DNA of 64,000 nucleotides from Brachionus plicatilis. Lineage: Eukaryota; Rotifera; Eurotatoria; Ploima; Brachionidae. The stretch lies in assembly GCA_010279815.1 (NCBI GenBank), contig QEOQ01000014.1, positions 62,001 to 126,000 on the forward strand. Direction: 5' to 3'. Shown here one piece after another: positions 11,301 to 21,988 of this stretch. The number at the start of each line of letters is the position of its first letter. Position 1 is the first letter of the stretch. The notes under the pieces are model-generated. The model made no database searches and had not been told where the DNA came from. It was given only the letters and a program-made list of their open reading frames with translations. The translations under genes were made by a program, and so were the position numbers.

Positions 11301-13630
11301 TTAAATTTTACAGCTCCGTGTGCATGTATTGAGGATCTTGACTGCCATTCATAACGATGCCATCTCCAATCGCAATCCAAAATATCATCAAAAACTACTT
11401 TTAAAAATTCGTTAAGCCTATAGCTAAAAAACCAATCAACTAAATGAGGGTTGTCCATTAAGTTTTTGTATTTTTGGGATTGTAAATTAGCTTTTGGGCC
11501 AGGCATTAAGTTATGAAGTTCTTCCCAGTGATGGTCAGGATAGCTAAAAGTGAAAAAAGCCGTTGCTGTCTTTTTTTGCTCAAAAGTAGCTTCTAGTTCT
11601 CCTCTTCTTTTATACCAGTAAGCATCTGAGCCGGTAATGTTAGCTGAATAGGTACTCATTTTTTTCATCAATAAATTACTTTCGGGAGTATTAATCATAC
11701 TTTTTAACTGATTCATTGATAGATTAGCTTCGTGTACGTTATGTTTAAAAAAGACCTTGCATTGATCTAGGCTTCTATGTCTTCGAAGTCTATCGTATGC
11801 CCAAAATTTAAACCGTTGATGTTTAGCCCAAGCATAATAAAAATGACCATTTTTATAACTTTTAGCAGCTGATTTCATTAGATGTTTAAAAGCTAATGAT
11901 TCGGTAACCTCTTTTAATCGAGCTTTTTTAGTAGGATCCCCAGCACCATTAGGAAATAATTTAGGAAAAGCAAGAGAACATATTGAATCATTTTGATATT
12001 CGTTTAATGTATTTTGTGATGCATTAGGAAAATTGATAGCGTTTTTGATTTGATCGTCTAATAGAATTTGATTGTCATCTTCTTCAACATAAGTATTATA
12101 AAAGTCATCATCAATATCCAAATTTTCATTATTTTCGTTTAATTCAGGTCCTTTTTCTATTGTCAAATCATTATCGAGGCATTCGAACTCTCTTAAACTT
12201 TCGGGAACTGAATTTTCGGGTAACAGATTCAAGGCTTCTTCGTCTATTCTAATATTATGTGCAATGTACTGTGGATTATTTTTACACAAATAATTAAGGC
12301 AGATTAGTACTCGTCGCTTATTAACAACAAAATGCCTTGTACTATTTTTTTGATCTTTTTTTTTTAGTATAAGCAAAGGAATATTTTGAGGTAATCGAGG
12401 TAATAAAGTAACAATTGGCTGAATATCTTGTGAAAAATTAGCACAGAAGCCTCTTGATGATAATGCACCTCCAGGAAGTCTATAAACACTCATTATTACT
12501 AGTATAGGTGATATTAAGATCTCTTCAACAACAGTTAAATCTTCAAATGCTTTTTTGGTTTCAGGATCAAGTTCGTCAATACCAGGTACCATATCATTTA
12601 GTTTCGAATACTTAACATTATCAATACTACATTGTGTACAATGGTTTATTTTAGAAGGCCAAAGTTCATGGCAATTTTCACAAAAAAATTGCTTTAAATC
12701 ATCCATTTCATTATGAAATTTTTTGAGTTTTTCATTAACCCAGTTTTGCTGATGAAGAGGACCATTTTTTTTGGAGTTAAATTCATTGAGATAATTTTTT
12801 TGTTGTTGCTAATAATAAAATTTTAATTAGAGTTAATTGGTTAAAAAATAAAATTCTGAAGCAAAACAAAATACATCAATAAAAATTTTTGATAGGCTAA
12901 TTTTAAAATGTTAAGCTTCAAGATTGAAAATAAAATAGTTACAAGTGAATCAATTTCGAGTTCTAGATTTCTTTTCTTTTTTATTTGATAATTTTTTTTA
13001 GCTATAGTTCGATTATTTACTACCTGTAAAGGCGTTCTAACACGAGAAGTGTTTGTAATAAACAACGGTGAATTTTGGGTATGAGATGAAGAGACCGATT
13101 GTGTCGGAACAGATGACTGAGTATTAATTGTGTATTCAAACATTTCATTAGAATCAAAATTGTGTGCATTTATTGGGGTTTTAACAGTTTTTTGAAATAA
13201 ATTGTAATTCGGATTCTTAGGATTTCTTAAACAGTTGATTGATGTAATTCTTACATGATCACTTCTTAAACAATGATTACATCGTTCACTTTTTTTTCTT
13301 TTGTTCAATTCTTTTAATGACTTGAAAAAAGGAGATTTGAGTTAAATTTCTTTTAAAATTATAACAAGCTAATTACGCCTAAAGGTGGTGTTCCTGATTG
13401 CTCAGTAAATTTTAAGCGTTTAGGGTTCAAGTGTTCAACATCAACATTGTCCTAATTTAAACTTTTTTTAAAATAAAATAACTATAATATTAATCTACCT
13501 CGAAAGGCCTTTTGAGTTGAAGAGCAACGTTTGGTGTATGGTTTCTAGTGATAACAATAGAGGATGTAGATGTCAATTCTTTTGACAGAAGAATAACGTT
13601 TGGAATATTAATTCGAGGAGAGTCAGACAT
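8381..13630 (-). CDS. Helitron Rep-helicase (HUH replication initiator + PIF1-like helicase), four exons
   Basis: Exons by eye: 13499-13630, 13377-13451, 13024-13320, 8381-12808. All join in frame with GT-AG sites and give about 1,643 residues without an internal stop. A Cys-containing N-terminal segment (CNHCLRSDHV) is followed by a DUF6570-like domain (LPGGALSSRGFCANF) and the Helitron-like N domain. The HUH nuclease motif IHAHG is near residue 660 and the catalytic-Tyr segment KYMVKYATKGE near 860. The PIF1-type superfamily-1 helicase has Walker A NGTAGTGKS near 1200, Walker B IIIDEYSM, GDPGQLLPV, and the C-terminal TIHKSQGQT/VALSR motifs. These proteins nick and unwind DNA for rolling-circle transposition. 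All key motifs are intact, so the copy may be active or recently inserted. Element ends were not found with confidence. Confidence 0.9.
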
Positions 13631-13800
13631 CAATCTAAATAAAGAGCAATTTGGTTATTTAGGAAAAATGATGACCCGCGGCCACCTGCTTTTTTAATTG
13701 CGCTCAATTAATTATTGAAATTCATTAAAAATTTGTTTCATGTCTGATTCGACTCGAAATATTGTCTTAAAATAAACGAGAGCTTTAACTTTAGATAAAA

Positions 13801-14124
13801 AGTAGCTAAAATTGTAGTCACTAAAAAATGTAGCTAAAATTGTAGTCACTAAAAATGTAGCTAAAATTGTAGTCACTAAAAAATGTAGCTAAAATTGTAG
13901 TCACTAAAAATGTAGCTAAAATTGTAGTCACTAAAAAATGTAGCTAAAATTGTAGTCACTAAAAAATGTAGCTAAAATTGTAGTCACTAAAAATGTAGCT
14001 AAAATTGTAGTCACTAAAAAATGTAGCTAAAATTGTAGTCACTACAAAATGTAGCTAAAATTGTAGTCACTACAAAATGTAGCTAAAATTGTAGTCACTA
14101 CAAAATGTAGCTAAAATTGTAGTC
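13801..14124. repeat. Minisatellite, 12 copies of a 27/28-bp unit
   Basis: Twelve head-to-tail copies of gtagctaaaattgtagtcac plus a variable a-rich linker. Copies alternate between 27 and 28 bp through one A in the linker (aaaaatg/aaaaaatg), and the last three use ctacaaaatg. It lies directly upstream of the Helitron gene's start. The repeat core is essentially invariant, so expansion is recent. There are no unique spacers, so this is not a CRISPR array. Confidence 0.95.
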
Positions 14125-14313
14125 AGACATCAATCTAAATAAGTGCATTTTAGTAAAAACATAAAAAGATATTTCAATTATTTTTTAATACAATTTATTG
14201 TTTAATTAAAGTAAAAAAATACAATTTATATTTATTTAATAAAAAGTAAAAGTTAATAAAAATCAATTTGGAATCCTCCTATTAGTAATTCTACTACTAC
14301 TACATCTATTTCA

Positions 14314-14907
14314 CTATTTCTTTTTTAAATTTTGACTGAAGACTTTTTCTTGTGAACATAATAATTCATCATCATCATCCATGAGCGAGTTAATTCTCTT
14401 TTGAGCTCTATTTACTGGTGTATTTTGACTTGCGAAATGTGAGTTTCTATTCGTGTTGTTAAGTGGGGAGGCATGTGAGTGATGGTTTGATGACTGGTTG
14501 GTAAAAGAAGGTGGTTGACTAGTGGTTGATGGTTGGTTTGAAGGCTGACTTTGGTGGGGTAAGTTTGGGTCGGTTCCGATTAACTTTAACGATGGAGAAG
14601 TGTTGGGAAGGTATGAGTAGTAGCTGTCGTCTTGAATAAAATCTGCCTCTAATTTTATTTTATCTAATTCAATAATTGGGTAATTTAAACCATAATTGTT
14701 CAAGGCGTAAGGTCTTAAACAATCACCTTTTTTTTTTAAAACTCTGGTTCTTTGTTGAATCATTTGTATGTTATTGTTTGTTAAAGCAATTAAGCGATTA
14801 ATCTCAATTGATTCAGTTGAAAGTTTGTTGAGGTCAATCGTAAATTTATTAAATTCTGAGATAGATTCAGATGTGTTAAGCTGAATTAAGTGATTTTGCT
14901 GACTCAT
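14314..14907 (-). CDS. Small Ser/Asn/Gln-rich hypothetical protein near the Helitron
   Basis: Single open frame of 197 codons with an ATG start. The N-terminal ~65 residues are helical and polar (LNKLSTESIEINRLIALTNN). A middle segment has IIELDKIKLEADFIQDD. Residues ~110-175 are low-complexity, rich in Ser, Asn, Gln, Pro and Thr. The end is acidic then basic (MDDDDELL ... NLKKK). I do not recognise a domain. It is oriented like the Helitron gene and starts about 1.3 kb upstream of it, so it could be a Helitron accessory ORF or an unrelated host gene. Codon use is not frame-shifted or broken. Low confidence that it is a real gene. Confidence 0.4.
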   Translation of the reverse strand: MSQQNHLIQLNTSESISEFNKFTIDLNKLSTESIEINRLIALTNNNIQMIQQRTRVLKKKGDCLRPYALNNYGLNYPIIELDKIKLEADFIQDDSYYSYLPNTSPSLKLIGTDPNLPHQSQPSNQPSTTSQPPSFTNQSSNHHSHASPLNNTNRNSHFASQNTPVNRAQKRINSLMDDDDELLCSQEKVFSQNLKKK

Positions 14908-15934
14908 TTTAATTAGATTTAGAACGCATGTGTGAAGAGCTGTTTTATAGTTTAATAAATGAGATGAGTGGTGAATTCATGAGTATATTTTTTGAGTTAA
15001 TTCAAACAGTGTAAATTAGCAATGTTATTTCGCGAACATTTTTAAATAAACAAAAAGGAATAAAGTAAAGTTTGATTTGCTATTTTTATTGAAAATATAT
15101 TGAAAAAAAATATACATGTGTATAGTCTATTGACGTTATACGTCAAGAATTTTTTTAAACATAGTCCAGTATTGGATTTTTATTCGCGTACACATCTGCT
15201 TAACTACGCTCGTTCCTCGCAAATAACGTATTAAACATTTATGTGAAAATTATTTTTTAATTATTTGAAAATTAATTATTATCTTTATTTGATTTGGCGA
15301 AGTTAAAAAATTAATACAAAAATAACTTAAATATTAAATTTAAAAGATTATTTATTTATAATATTTTGTTTTTTAAGCATTGATGTACCTTCAAAATAAA
15401 ATATATTAAATAAAAATTTAATTTTTTTGGGGGCGTTTTATTGTTTTATTTAAGTTTTATTGATTTAAGTAAATACAGGTAAAGTTAAATTATTGATAAA
15501 AAAGTATGGGTCTAAAATAAACTATTAAATTTTAAATCAATTTCATTCATAATCAATTTTTTTTTTATTTAAACAATTTATTCCAATATAGATTATAAAG
15601 TTCAATAAACACCAAGCTGGTTATATTCAAAATAGTTGTTACAAAAAAATCAAAATGTTGTTGCTTTAATCATAACAGTGTGTGTTTGAATTGATTTTTT
15701 TCTTATTTTTATTAAATTTTTGGAAAAGTTTAATGATGGCCTTTAAATATCATTATTTTCTCCTTTAAAACTTAAATTATTTTAAAAACCTTTCTATTTC
15801 TAGCTCTTTCTTTTTTTTTAAGATTCAAAAAATCTTATGGCTGATTTAGATTATTTAACTTTAAAATTTCCTAAGTATCAAATAAAATTATCAAAAAATT
15901 CCCAAGACTTTTTTTAAAAGAAAATATTAAATTA
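14908..15934. other. Intergenic; inverted-repeat hairpin and G/C-rich patch
   Basis: Mostly A/T-rich. At 15131-15147 a perfect 7-bp hairpin (ttgacgt/acgtcaa, 3-nt loop) occurs. At about 15185-15230 a G/C-richer patch on the minus strand reads gcgaggaacgagcg, resembling gcgagtaacgaggcg on the plus strand at 8230. These may be element-end sequences. No gene is seen. Confidence 0.35.
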
Positions 15935-16879
15935 TTAATTTTTATTACTTAAAAGATATAATTTGTTATACAGATTATTTGATTCACGCAATTTGTCACT
16001 AAATGGGCGACCATGCAACTTGCTTTCAATCAATTCGATGTTGCAAATTTTTCCTGTTGATTATAAAAAAGTAAAAATAGAAAATGCAAAAATATAAAAA
16101 AAAAATTTACCGTATAGTTTTTGAATTTCTTCCATCTGAACCGAATGCGGAGGTCCGGGATAAAGCTGCTGATCATAATCATACGTGTCGATTAAATATT
16201 TAAATTTTTCATCTAGTAAACCAAGCATATGTTCGGCATATCTAGAAAAGATTTATAAATTATTGCATTATTTTTTATTTTGTCTCTTAAAATACTTAAT
16301 TCGTAGATTTTTCGGTAAAGCGACTAATGATCCTCTATCCCAAATGTAACCAAATGGTTTTTCATTATTTAATTTGAACTTGAAAAAATCGCCATTGTAC
16401 AATTTAATTTTACCATCAAGACTCTAGAAAAAAAATGAATAAATCCCTTTAAACAGACAAAAAACAACCTTATAAATATTAAAATCGGTTTCTTCCGACA
16501 ATTCATATTTAATCGTATTTTCAATGAAAAACTGTTCACAAGCCACCTCTGAGCATTCAACACCAATTATTTCATGTCCTAGTGACCAAAGCCTTGATCG
16601 ATTTTTATTTTATTTTTTTAATCTAAAAAGTTCAACATTTTACCAAGCCATGTCAACTTCTTTGCCACAAAGTGGAAAAAATATTCGAATTTTAGTTTCA
16701 TCTTTTGTAAATAAATAAAAATATTTTTCCAAAAATCTGAAGGAATTAAAATTAAAATGATAATTAAAAAAATGACTGTCTTACGGGTGTTTGCTGGTCT
16801 TGTGAAATGAAATTTGATTTTTGTTCCATCTATCTGACCAGTATTTGGCATCTGTATAATTAATTTTAGTATCTTCCAT
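15935..16879 (-). CDS. Thiopurine S-methyltransferase-like gene, array copy 1
   Basis: Six exons joined by eye. The start is ATG 16879 (MEDTKINYTDAKYWSDRWNK). Exon 2 carries the SAM-binding FFPLCGKEVDMAW, with the Trp codon split TG|G by the next intron. Then come LGHEIIGVECSEVACEQFF, FGYIWDRGSLVALPKNLR, YDYDQQLYPGPPHSV and a final GKICNIELIESK exon. These match TPMT (family signatures FPLCGKAVEM, GVEISELG, WDRGALVAI, PGPP, FGKICNI) in order and length (~235 aa). TPMTs transfer methyl from S-adenosylmethionine to thiol (or Se/Te) substrates in the cytosol; the natural substrate here is unknown. All visible motifs and splice sites are intact. It is the most downstream member of a five-gene head-to-tail array. 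Confidence 0.88.
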
Positions 16880-17088
16880 TTTAAATAAAAAAATTTGAGT
16901 ATATATTTTATCTTAAAATTTTATTTTAAAATTCATAATAAAATTTTAATTTCTAAGTCGAGATTTGAATTAATTATGCAAAAAATTAAGTTTTGTGTTT
17001 ATCGTTTAAAAAAAAACAATTAAATTTTCAAAATAAATAAAAAAATTTTATTAAATTTTTGTTAATCATAAAAATAAGTCAATTTTTT

Positions 17089-17937
17089 TTAATTTAAATG
17101 CTTCGTAATTAAGTAAAGATTATTTGATCCAGGCTCAGGATTAATAGTTTTATTATATGACTCGAACGGTTGACTATCAACCAACTCCAATTTGAATTTA
17201 TCGCCTTAAAAAAATAATTTTATAAAAACATTTAGGGTCAAAAATTTTTTACCAAAAAAAGTTTGGATTTCTTTTTGACTGATTGAATGAGGTGGACCTT
17301 CGAATGTTCTCGGATCATACTCAAAAACAACAAGTAAATAGTGAACATTTCTATCCAGTAAAGTACGTATATGTGCAGCATATTGAGCACGCAAGTCATA
17401 ATGAAGTGCTCCATAAGCTCCTCTGTCCCAAACACATTCAAATGGTTTTTCCAATTTGGTGTTAAATTTAAAAAAATCTCCATTGTAAATTTTTATTCGG
17501 CCATCTTCACTCTTTAAAATTAATAATTTTTAATTAATTAAAAAAAAATTAAAATTCAATTTTTTTTTACACTAAAAAGTTTTAAATCTCCGAGATCCTT
17601 GACAGTGAATTTTATGTTGTTCTCTGAAAAAAATTGTTCACATGCCATCTGAACAAATTCGACGCCGACTACTTCGTGACCTAGCGATGCAAGCCTTAAA
17701 TAAATTTAAAATAAATTAAATAATTTTAGAAAAAAAAATTAATTTTTCCCAAGCCATGTCAACAGCTTTACCGCTTTGAGGAAAAAAAATCCGACTCTTT
17801 TGCTTATTACCTATCATTCTATTTAAATGCTTTACTAGATATGCATTATTTTCATTCTTATGAAAAAATATCTCATTTTTTATCCAAGATTGATTCCAGT
17901 ATTCGATCCCTGTTTCTTTAGACACTGAGCTTGACAT
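17089..17937 (-). pseudogene. TPMT-like gene, array copy 2, probably impaired
   Basis: ATG 17937 opens MSSSVSKETGIEYWNQSW. The SAM-binding loop reads FFPQSGKAVDMAW, replacing the Leu-Cys of the family's FPLCGK. The splice donor at the conserved TG|G position of this exon reads GGGAAAAATT where copy 4 has GGTAAAAATT, so the GT is lost. The remaining exons are open: ECVWDRGAYGALHYDLRAQY, YDPRTFEGPPHSISQ and a last exon ending ...YLITKHLN. Unlike copies 1, 3, 4 and 5 there is no intron after the WDRG exon. The block 17389-17769 is almost identical to copy 4, introns included. It could still be spliced through a cryptic site, so pseudogene is an inference. Confidence 0.65.
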
Positions 17938-18410
17938 TTTCTACCATTAAAATATAAATTCAAAATGATACAAATTTTAAATTAAAAATTACTTTAGACT
18001 GATTTTTTAAATTATTGAATTTACAAAAATAAATCGCTTTTCTTATACATTCTGATTTAAATGCAAAGAATGATTTGTGAATCATCATTTTTGAAAAATC
18101 TTAGTTTTAGTACAATTTTTATATTCATCAAATTTCCAATCATCAGCCTACCTCCCAAATATTTGAATTAATTAATTGAAATATTTAGAATAAAATACTG
18201 CTTCGTTAGCGTCAATTATTATTTTAATTTTAATTAAAAAAAGTAAAGTAAAGTACACTCTGATTTTATTTTATGTGATGATTATGCATTTTGAAAATAT
18301 TTATTTAAATTTATAACTAAAACATGTTGCATAAAGAAAGCATTTCATTTCAATCTTTTAATTTGAAAAAAATATTTAAAAAATTTTGTTTCTAATTGAA
18401 ATTAAATAAT

Positions 18411-19295
18411 TTAAATTTTTGAAATAAAATAAAGTTTCTCTACTGGATGTTTATCTTTAACTAATAAGTTTCCAAATGGATTAAAAAGTCTGCTTTCAAT
18501 AAATTCCACTTGAAATTGCAGTCCTTAAAATATTCAATCATTAAATGATTTAAAATTTTTATTCAATTACCAAAAAATTGTCTTATTTCTTCGATTGGAA
18601 TGGAAAATGGAGGACCAGGATACAAATGTTGATCATAATCAAATACTTCCATTAAATATTTTGCTTTTTTATCTAAAATTTTTTTAATATGCTCAATGTA
18701 TCTACAAAATTTAAATTATGTTTAGATAAAAAAATTAAAAATAACATTTTACTTGATCCTGAGTTCATAAAATAGAGCAACATAAGCGCCTCTATCCCAA
18801 ACGCATTCAAATGGTTTTTCCAAATCTATGCTAAATTTAAAAAAATCTCCATTGTAAATTTTTATCCGACCATTTTCGCTCTATAAAAATATTTTTTACA
18901 AATCTAAAAATTACATTCCAAATCTTATACCGAATATAAATTAAAATCTTTTAAATGTTTTATTGAATATTTGATATTATTTTCGGTAAAAAACTGTTCA
19001 CAAGCTAATTGTGATATTTCTATACCGACAACAGTGTGACCTTTAGATGCCAGCCTAAAAAGATATATCAACTTATTGGTAATTTTGTTTTGAAAACTTG
19101 CCATGCCATATCTACAGCTTTTCCACATAATGGAAACAAAATCCGAATTTTTTCATCTGATGTGGTCGTCAATTTTTTGAGATTATTAACAAGAAATGGA
19201 TGATTGCTCATCTGATGGAAGGCAATTTGGTTATTTTGCCACTTATCGGTCCATTGTTCTAATTTCGTTATTGTTGGTTCTGAACCTTGTGACAT
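18411..19295 (-). CDS. TPMT-like gene, array copy 3 (uses a GC-AG intron)
   Basis: ATG 19295 gives MSQGSEPTITKLEQWTDKW, then FPLCGKAVDMAW, KGHTVVGIEISQLACEQFF, a WDRGAYVALF-type exon, YDQHLYPGPPFSI and a last exon ending VEKLYFISKI. All TPMT landmarks are present, about 235 residues in six or so exons. At the conserved TG|G junction the donor is G|GCAAGT, the classic strong GC-AG consensus, rejoining to ttttag|GCTGGCATCT; reading through instead would lose the frame to the next exon. Other introns are GT-AG. Probably a functional cytosolic S-methyltransferase. Confidence 0.87.
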
Positions 19296-19834
19296 TTTTC
19301 TACAAATTTTTGCCTTAAAACAGTTTTTCTAACAAATAAAAAATAAATATTTACAAAAAAAATAATTTAAGATAATTATAAAAAAAAATTTGAAGCAAAA
19401 AATTGAGAAAAACATTAATTTCTCATTAAAAAAACTTTATTTTGTGTTCGGACAAAAAAGAATTCTCAAATAAATCAAAAATACCAACATAGCATGTCAT
19501 AAATATAATAAAAAATTATTAAAGAAAAGAATTCTGCAGCAAAATTTAATTAATTTTTAAATTTTTTTCGGATGTTGATTTTTGATATATATTTTTATCT
19601 ATTTTAAAAATTTTATTATCGAATAAATCATCATAATTTAAAAAAAGTTAAATTGTACATAAAAAAATATCATCAGTCAAATTTCTTTGTTCATCAGAAA
19701 TAAAATCTAAAACGCTTTTTTATTCTTAACGAGAAAATAATTTTATTATCTTAGATCATGAGATAATTTTTTTAGTAAAATTTATTTTATTTAAAAAATT
19801 TATCTTAATGTAAAAAATTAAATAATTAATTAGA

Positions 19835-20737
19835 TTATTTTGTTATAAAGTATAATTTATCCAAAGGTTGATTTAAATCGGATAATTTTTGGGTAATAGA
19901 TATTGTTTTTTCACTTTCAAGCAGCTCAAGTTTGAATTCAGAGCCTGAAAAAAATTTTAAATCGATTTTGAATTAAATAAGGAAATTGATGGTATACCAT
20001 AAAGTTTTTGAATTTCTTCTTGTGGACAAGAGTGAGGTGGACCTGGAAACAATGAAGTATCATATTCAAACACATCTAGAAGATAGCGAACTGAAGAATC
20101 GAGTAGATTTTTCATATGCTCAGCATATCTTAAGTAAAAAAAATAGTAATAATCGCTAGATAATTAAAAAAAAAGATTACTTGACACGCATGTCATAATG
20201 AAGTGCTCCATAAGCTCCTCTGTCCCAAACACATTCAAATGGTTTTTCCAATTTGGTGTTAAATTTAAAAAAATCTCCATTGTAAATTTTTATTCGGCCA
20301 TCTTCACTCTTTAAAATTAATAATATTTAATTAATTAAAAAAAAATTAAAATTCAATTTTTTTTTACACTAAAAAGTTTTAAATCTCCGAGATCCTTGAC
20401 AGTGAATTTTATGTTGTTCTCTGAAAAAAATTGTTCACATGCCATCTGAACAAATTCGACGCCGACTACTTCGTGACCTAGCGATGCAAGCCTTAAATAA
20501 ATTTAAAATAAATTAAATAATTTTAGAAAAAAAAATTAATTTTTACCAAGCCATGTCAACAGCTTTTCCACAAAATGGGAATAATATTCTTATTTTATTT
20601 TTATTTAAGACTAGTTTTCCTAGATGCTTTACCAAATACGCATGATTAGTTTTTTGGTGAAAGCCGATTTCTTTTTTGTTCCATCTTTCTTCCCAAAAGT
20701 CTGGATGAGTTTTGGTTTGGTTTTTTTCTTCTGACAT
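19835..20737 (-). CDS. TPMT-like gene, array copy 4
   Basis: ATG 20737 gives MSEEKNQTKTHPDFWEERWN, then FPFCGKAVDMAW with a canonical GT donor, the EFVQMACEQFF-type exon, FECVWDRGAYGALHYD, an intron before YAEHMKNLLDSS, FEYDTSLFPGPPHSC and a last exon ending DKLYFITK. Complete and intact by eye. Its middle (20186-20565) is nearly identical to copy 2, while both flanks have diverged, so it is the likely donor or partner in a recent gene conversion. Role as for copy 1. Confidence 0.87.
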
Positions 20738-20947
20738 TTTTGAAATATTGGGAACTTTTTTTTTTAATTTATATTATTTTTTAAAAAAATGATTAGTCAT
20801 TGTTAAATTTGCTTAAAAGAAAAACTTTTTTTTTTATGATTCCTCGTAATTTTGCTTATGATGAATTATAATTAGCGTTTGTTCCCTCCTCACTTTATTT
20901 TGCTTATGTAATTAAAAAAATAAATGTTGAAATAAAATAAATTTATT

Positions 20948-21820
20948 TTAAATATTTGAATTTTTGTTAACATTTAAAATATAAAGTATTTCCTTCATTG
21001 TACCGACTTGATCCATTCCGGGATGACAAGGTTTTATTTCTTTTTGCTCTATAATTTCGCAATTAAACATTGATCCAAAATTGATGATAACTTCATCATG
21101 AGATATTGAAAAAGGTGGCCCAGAATATAAAGACTGATCATATTCTACCACATCTAGCAAATATCTCGCATTTTCTTCTAATAAATTTTTCATGTGACTT
21201 GGATACCTAATTTATCAAATTACTAATGAAAAGATTGATAGTAAATTTGGGCATACATTTCTCTTAATTCTTTTGGTAAAGCTACATAGGAACCTCTATC
21301 CCAAACGGACTCAAAAGGTTTTTCGTATTTTAAGCCGAAATTAAAAAAGTCTCCATTATAAATTCTCAATCTACCATCTTCGCTCTTAAACAATATTTAA
21401 AAAAATATTACCAAGTCAGTTAATTACTGTAAACAATTTAAATTGATCCAACATTTTAATCGAAAATTTTAGGCCATTTTCACTAAAAAATTGTTCACAT
21501 GCAACTTCAGATAATTCGACTCCAACTACTTGGTGTCCCAACGAAGCAAGCCTTGAGTCAAAAAATAAAATTATTTAAAAAAATCGTTTACTGTACCATG
21601 CCATATCAACTTCTTTTCCACAACATGGAAAAAGTATGCGGCCATTTTTATTCAAAATCTTTTCCAAATTTTTTTCTAAAAATCTTCAAAAAGGATTTGA
21701 AATTTGAAATTTCGATGAATTTAAGTCCAATTACGGATGATTTTTGGCTCTGTGGAAAAATGTTTCTCTATTTTGCCATTTTTCTTTCCAATATTCTGTA
21801 TAATCTCTTTTTTCTGTCAT
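20948..21820 (-). CDS. TPMT-like gene, array copy 5
   Basis: ATG 21820 gives MTEKRDYTEYWKEKWQNRET; exon 2 has FLEKNLEKIL and FPCCGKEVDMAW; then LASLGHQVVGVELSEVACEQ, FESVWDRGSYVALPKELREM, and a long last exon with VVEYDQSLYSGPPFSISHDE and FNCEIIEQKEIKP. The intron that in copies 1-4 separates the PGPP exon from the FGKICNIEL-type segment is missing here, and the two are continuous. The tail (MDQVGTMKEILYILNVNKN) differs from the other copies, so substrate range may differ. First gene of the array in transcription order, 170 bp downstream of the GH31 gene's stop. Confidence 0.86.
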
Positions 21821-21988
21821 GTTATAAAATTTTGATAAATACTTTTTCAAAATAATACAACCAGTTTTCTAGTATCCATTTTTCTAACGTGTAACAGTGA
21901 CTCAGCTTTATTATTATCATTTATCAAAAAAAAAAAACGAAATTATGTGCAAAATTTTATTTAAAAAAATGTTTCAAAAAGTCAAAAA

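Larger units (their letters stand above)
8381..14142 (-). mobile_element. Helitron (core region; ends unresolved)
   Basis: The core is defined by the Rep-helicase gene plus the upstream minisatellite, which is bracketed by a 22-bp duplication of the gene's start region. The 5' TC and 3' hairpin-CTRR termini could not be placed. Candidates for the 3' side are the G/C-rich patches at 8229-8252 and 7860-7905. The small ORF at 14314-14907 may or may not belong to the element. Confidence 0.6.

Noticed and set aside
13801..14124. CRISPR-like regular repeat array
   Set aside because: Units are contiguous 27/28-bp tandem repeats with no unique spacers, in a eukaryotic context; a minisatellite.
15131..15147. 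Perfect 7-bp hairpin as a Helitron 3' end
   Set aside because: It is on the 5' side of the Helitron gene and no CTRR follows at the expected distance.
21499..21855. 118-codon plus-strand frame
   Set aside because: Antisense to TPMT copy 5 exons, whose minus-strand reading has clear family motifs.
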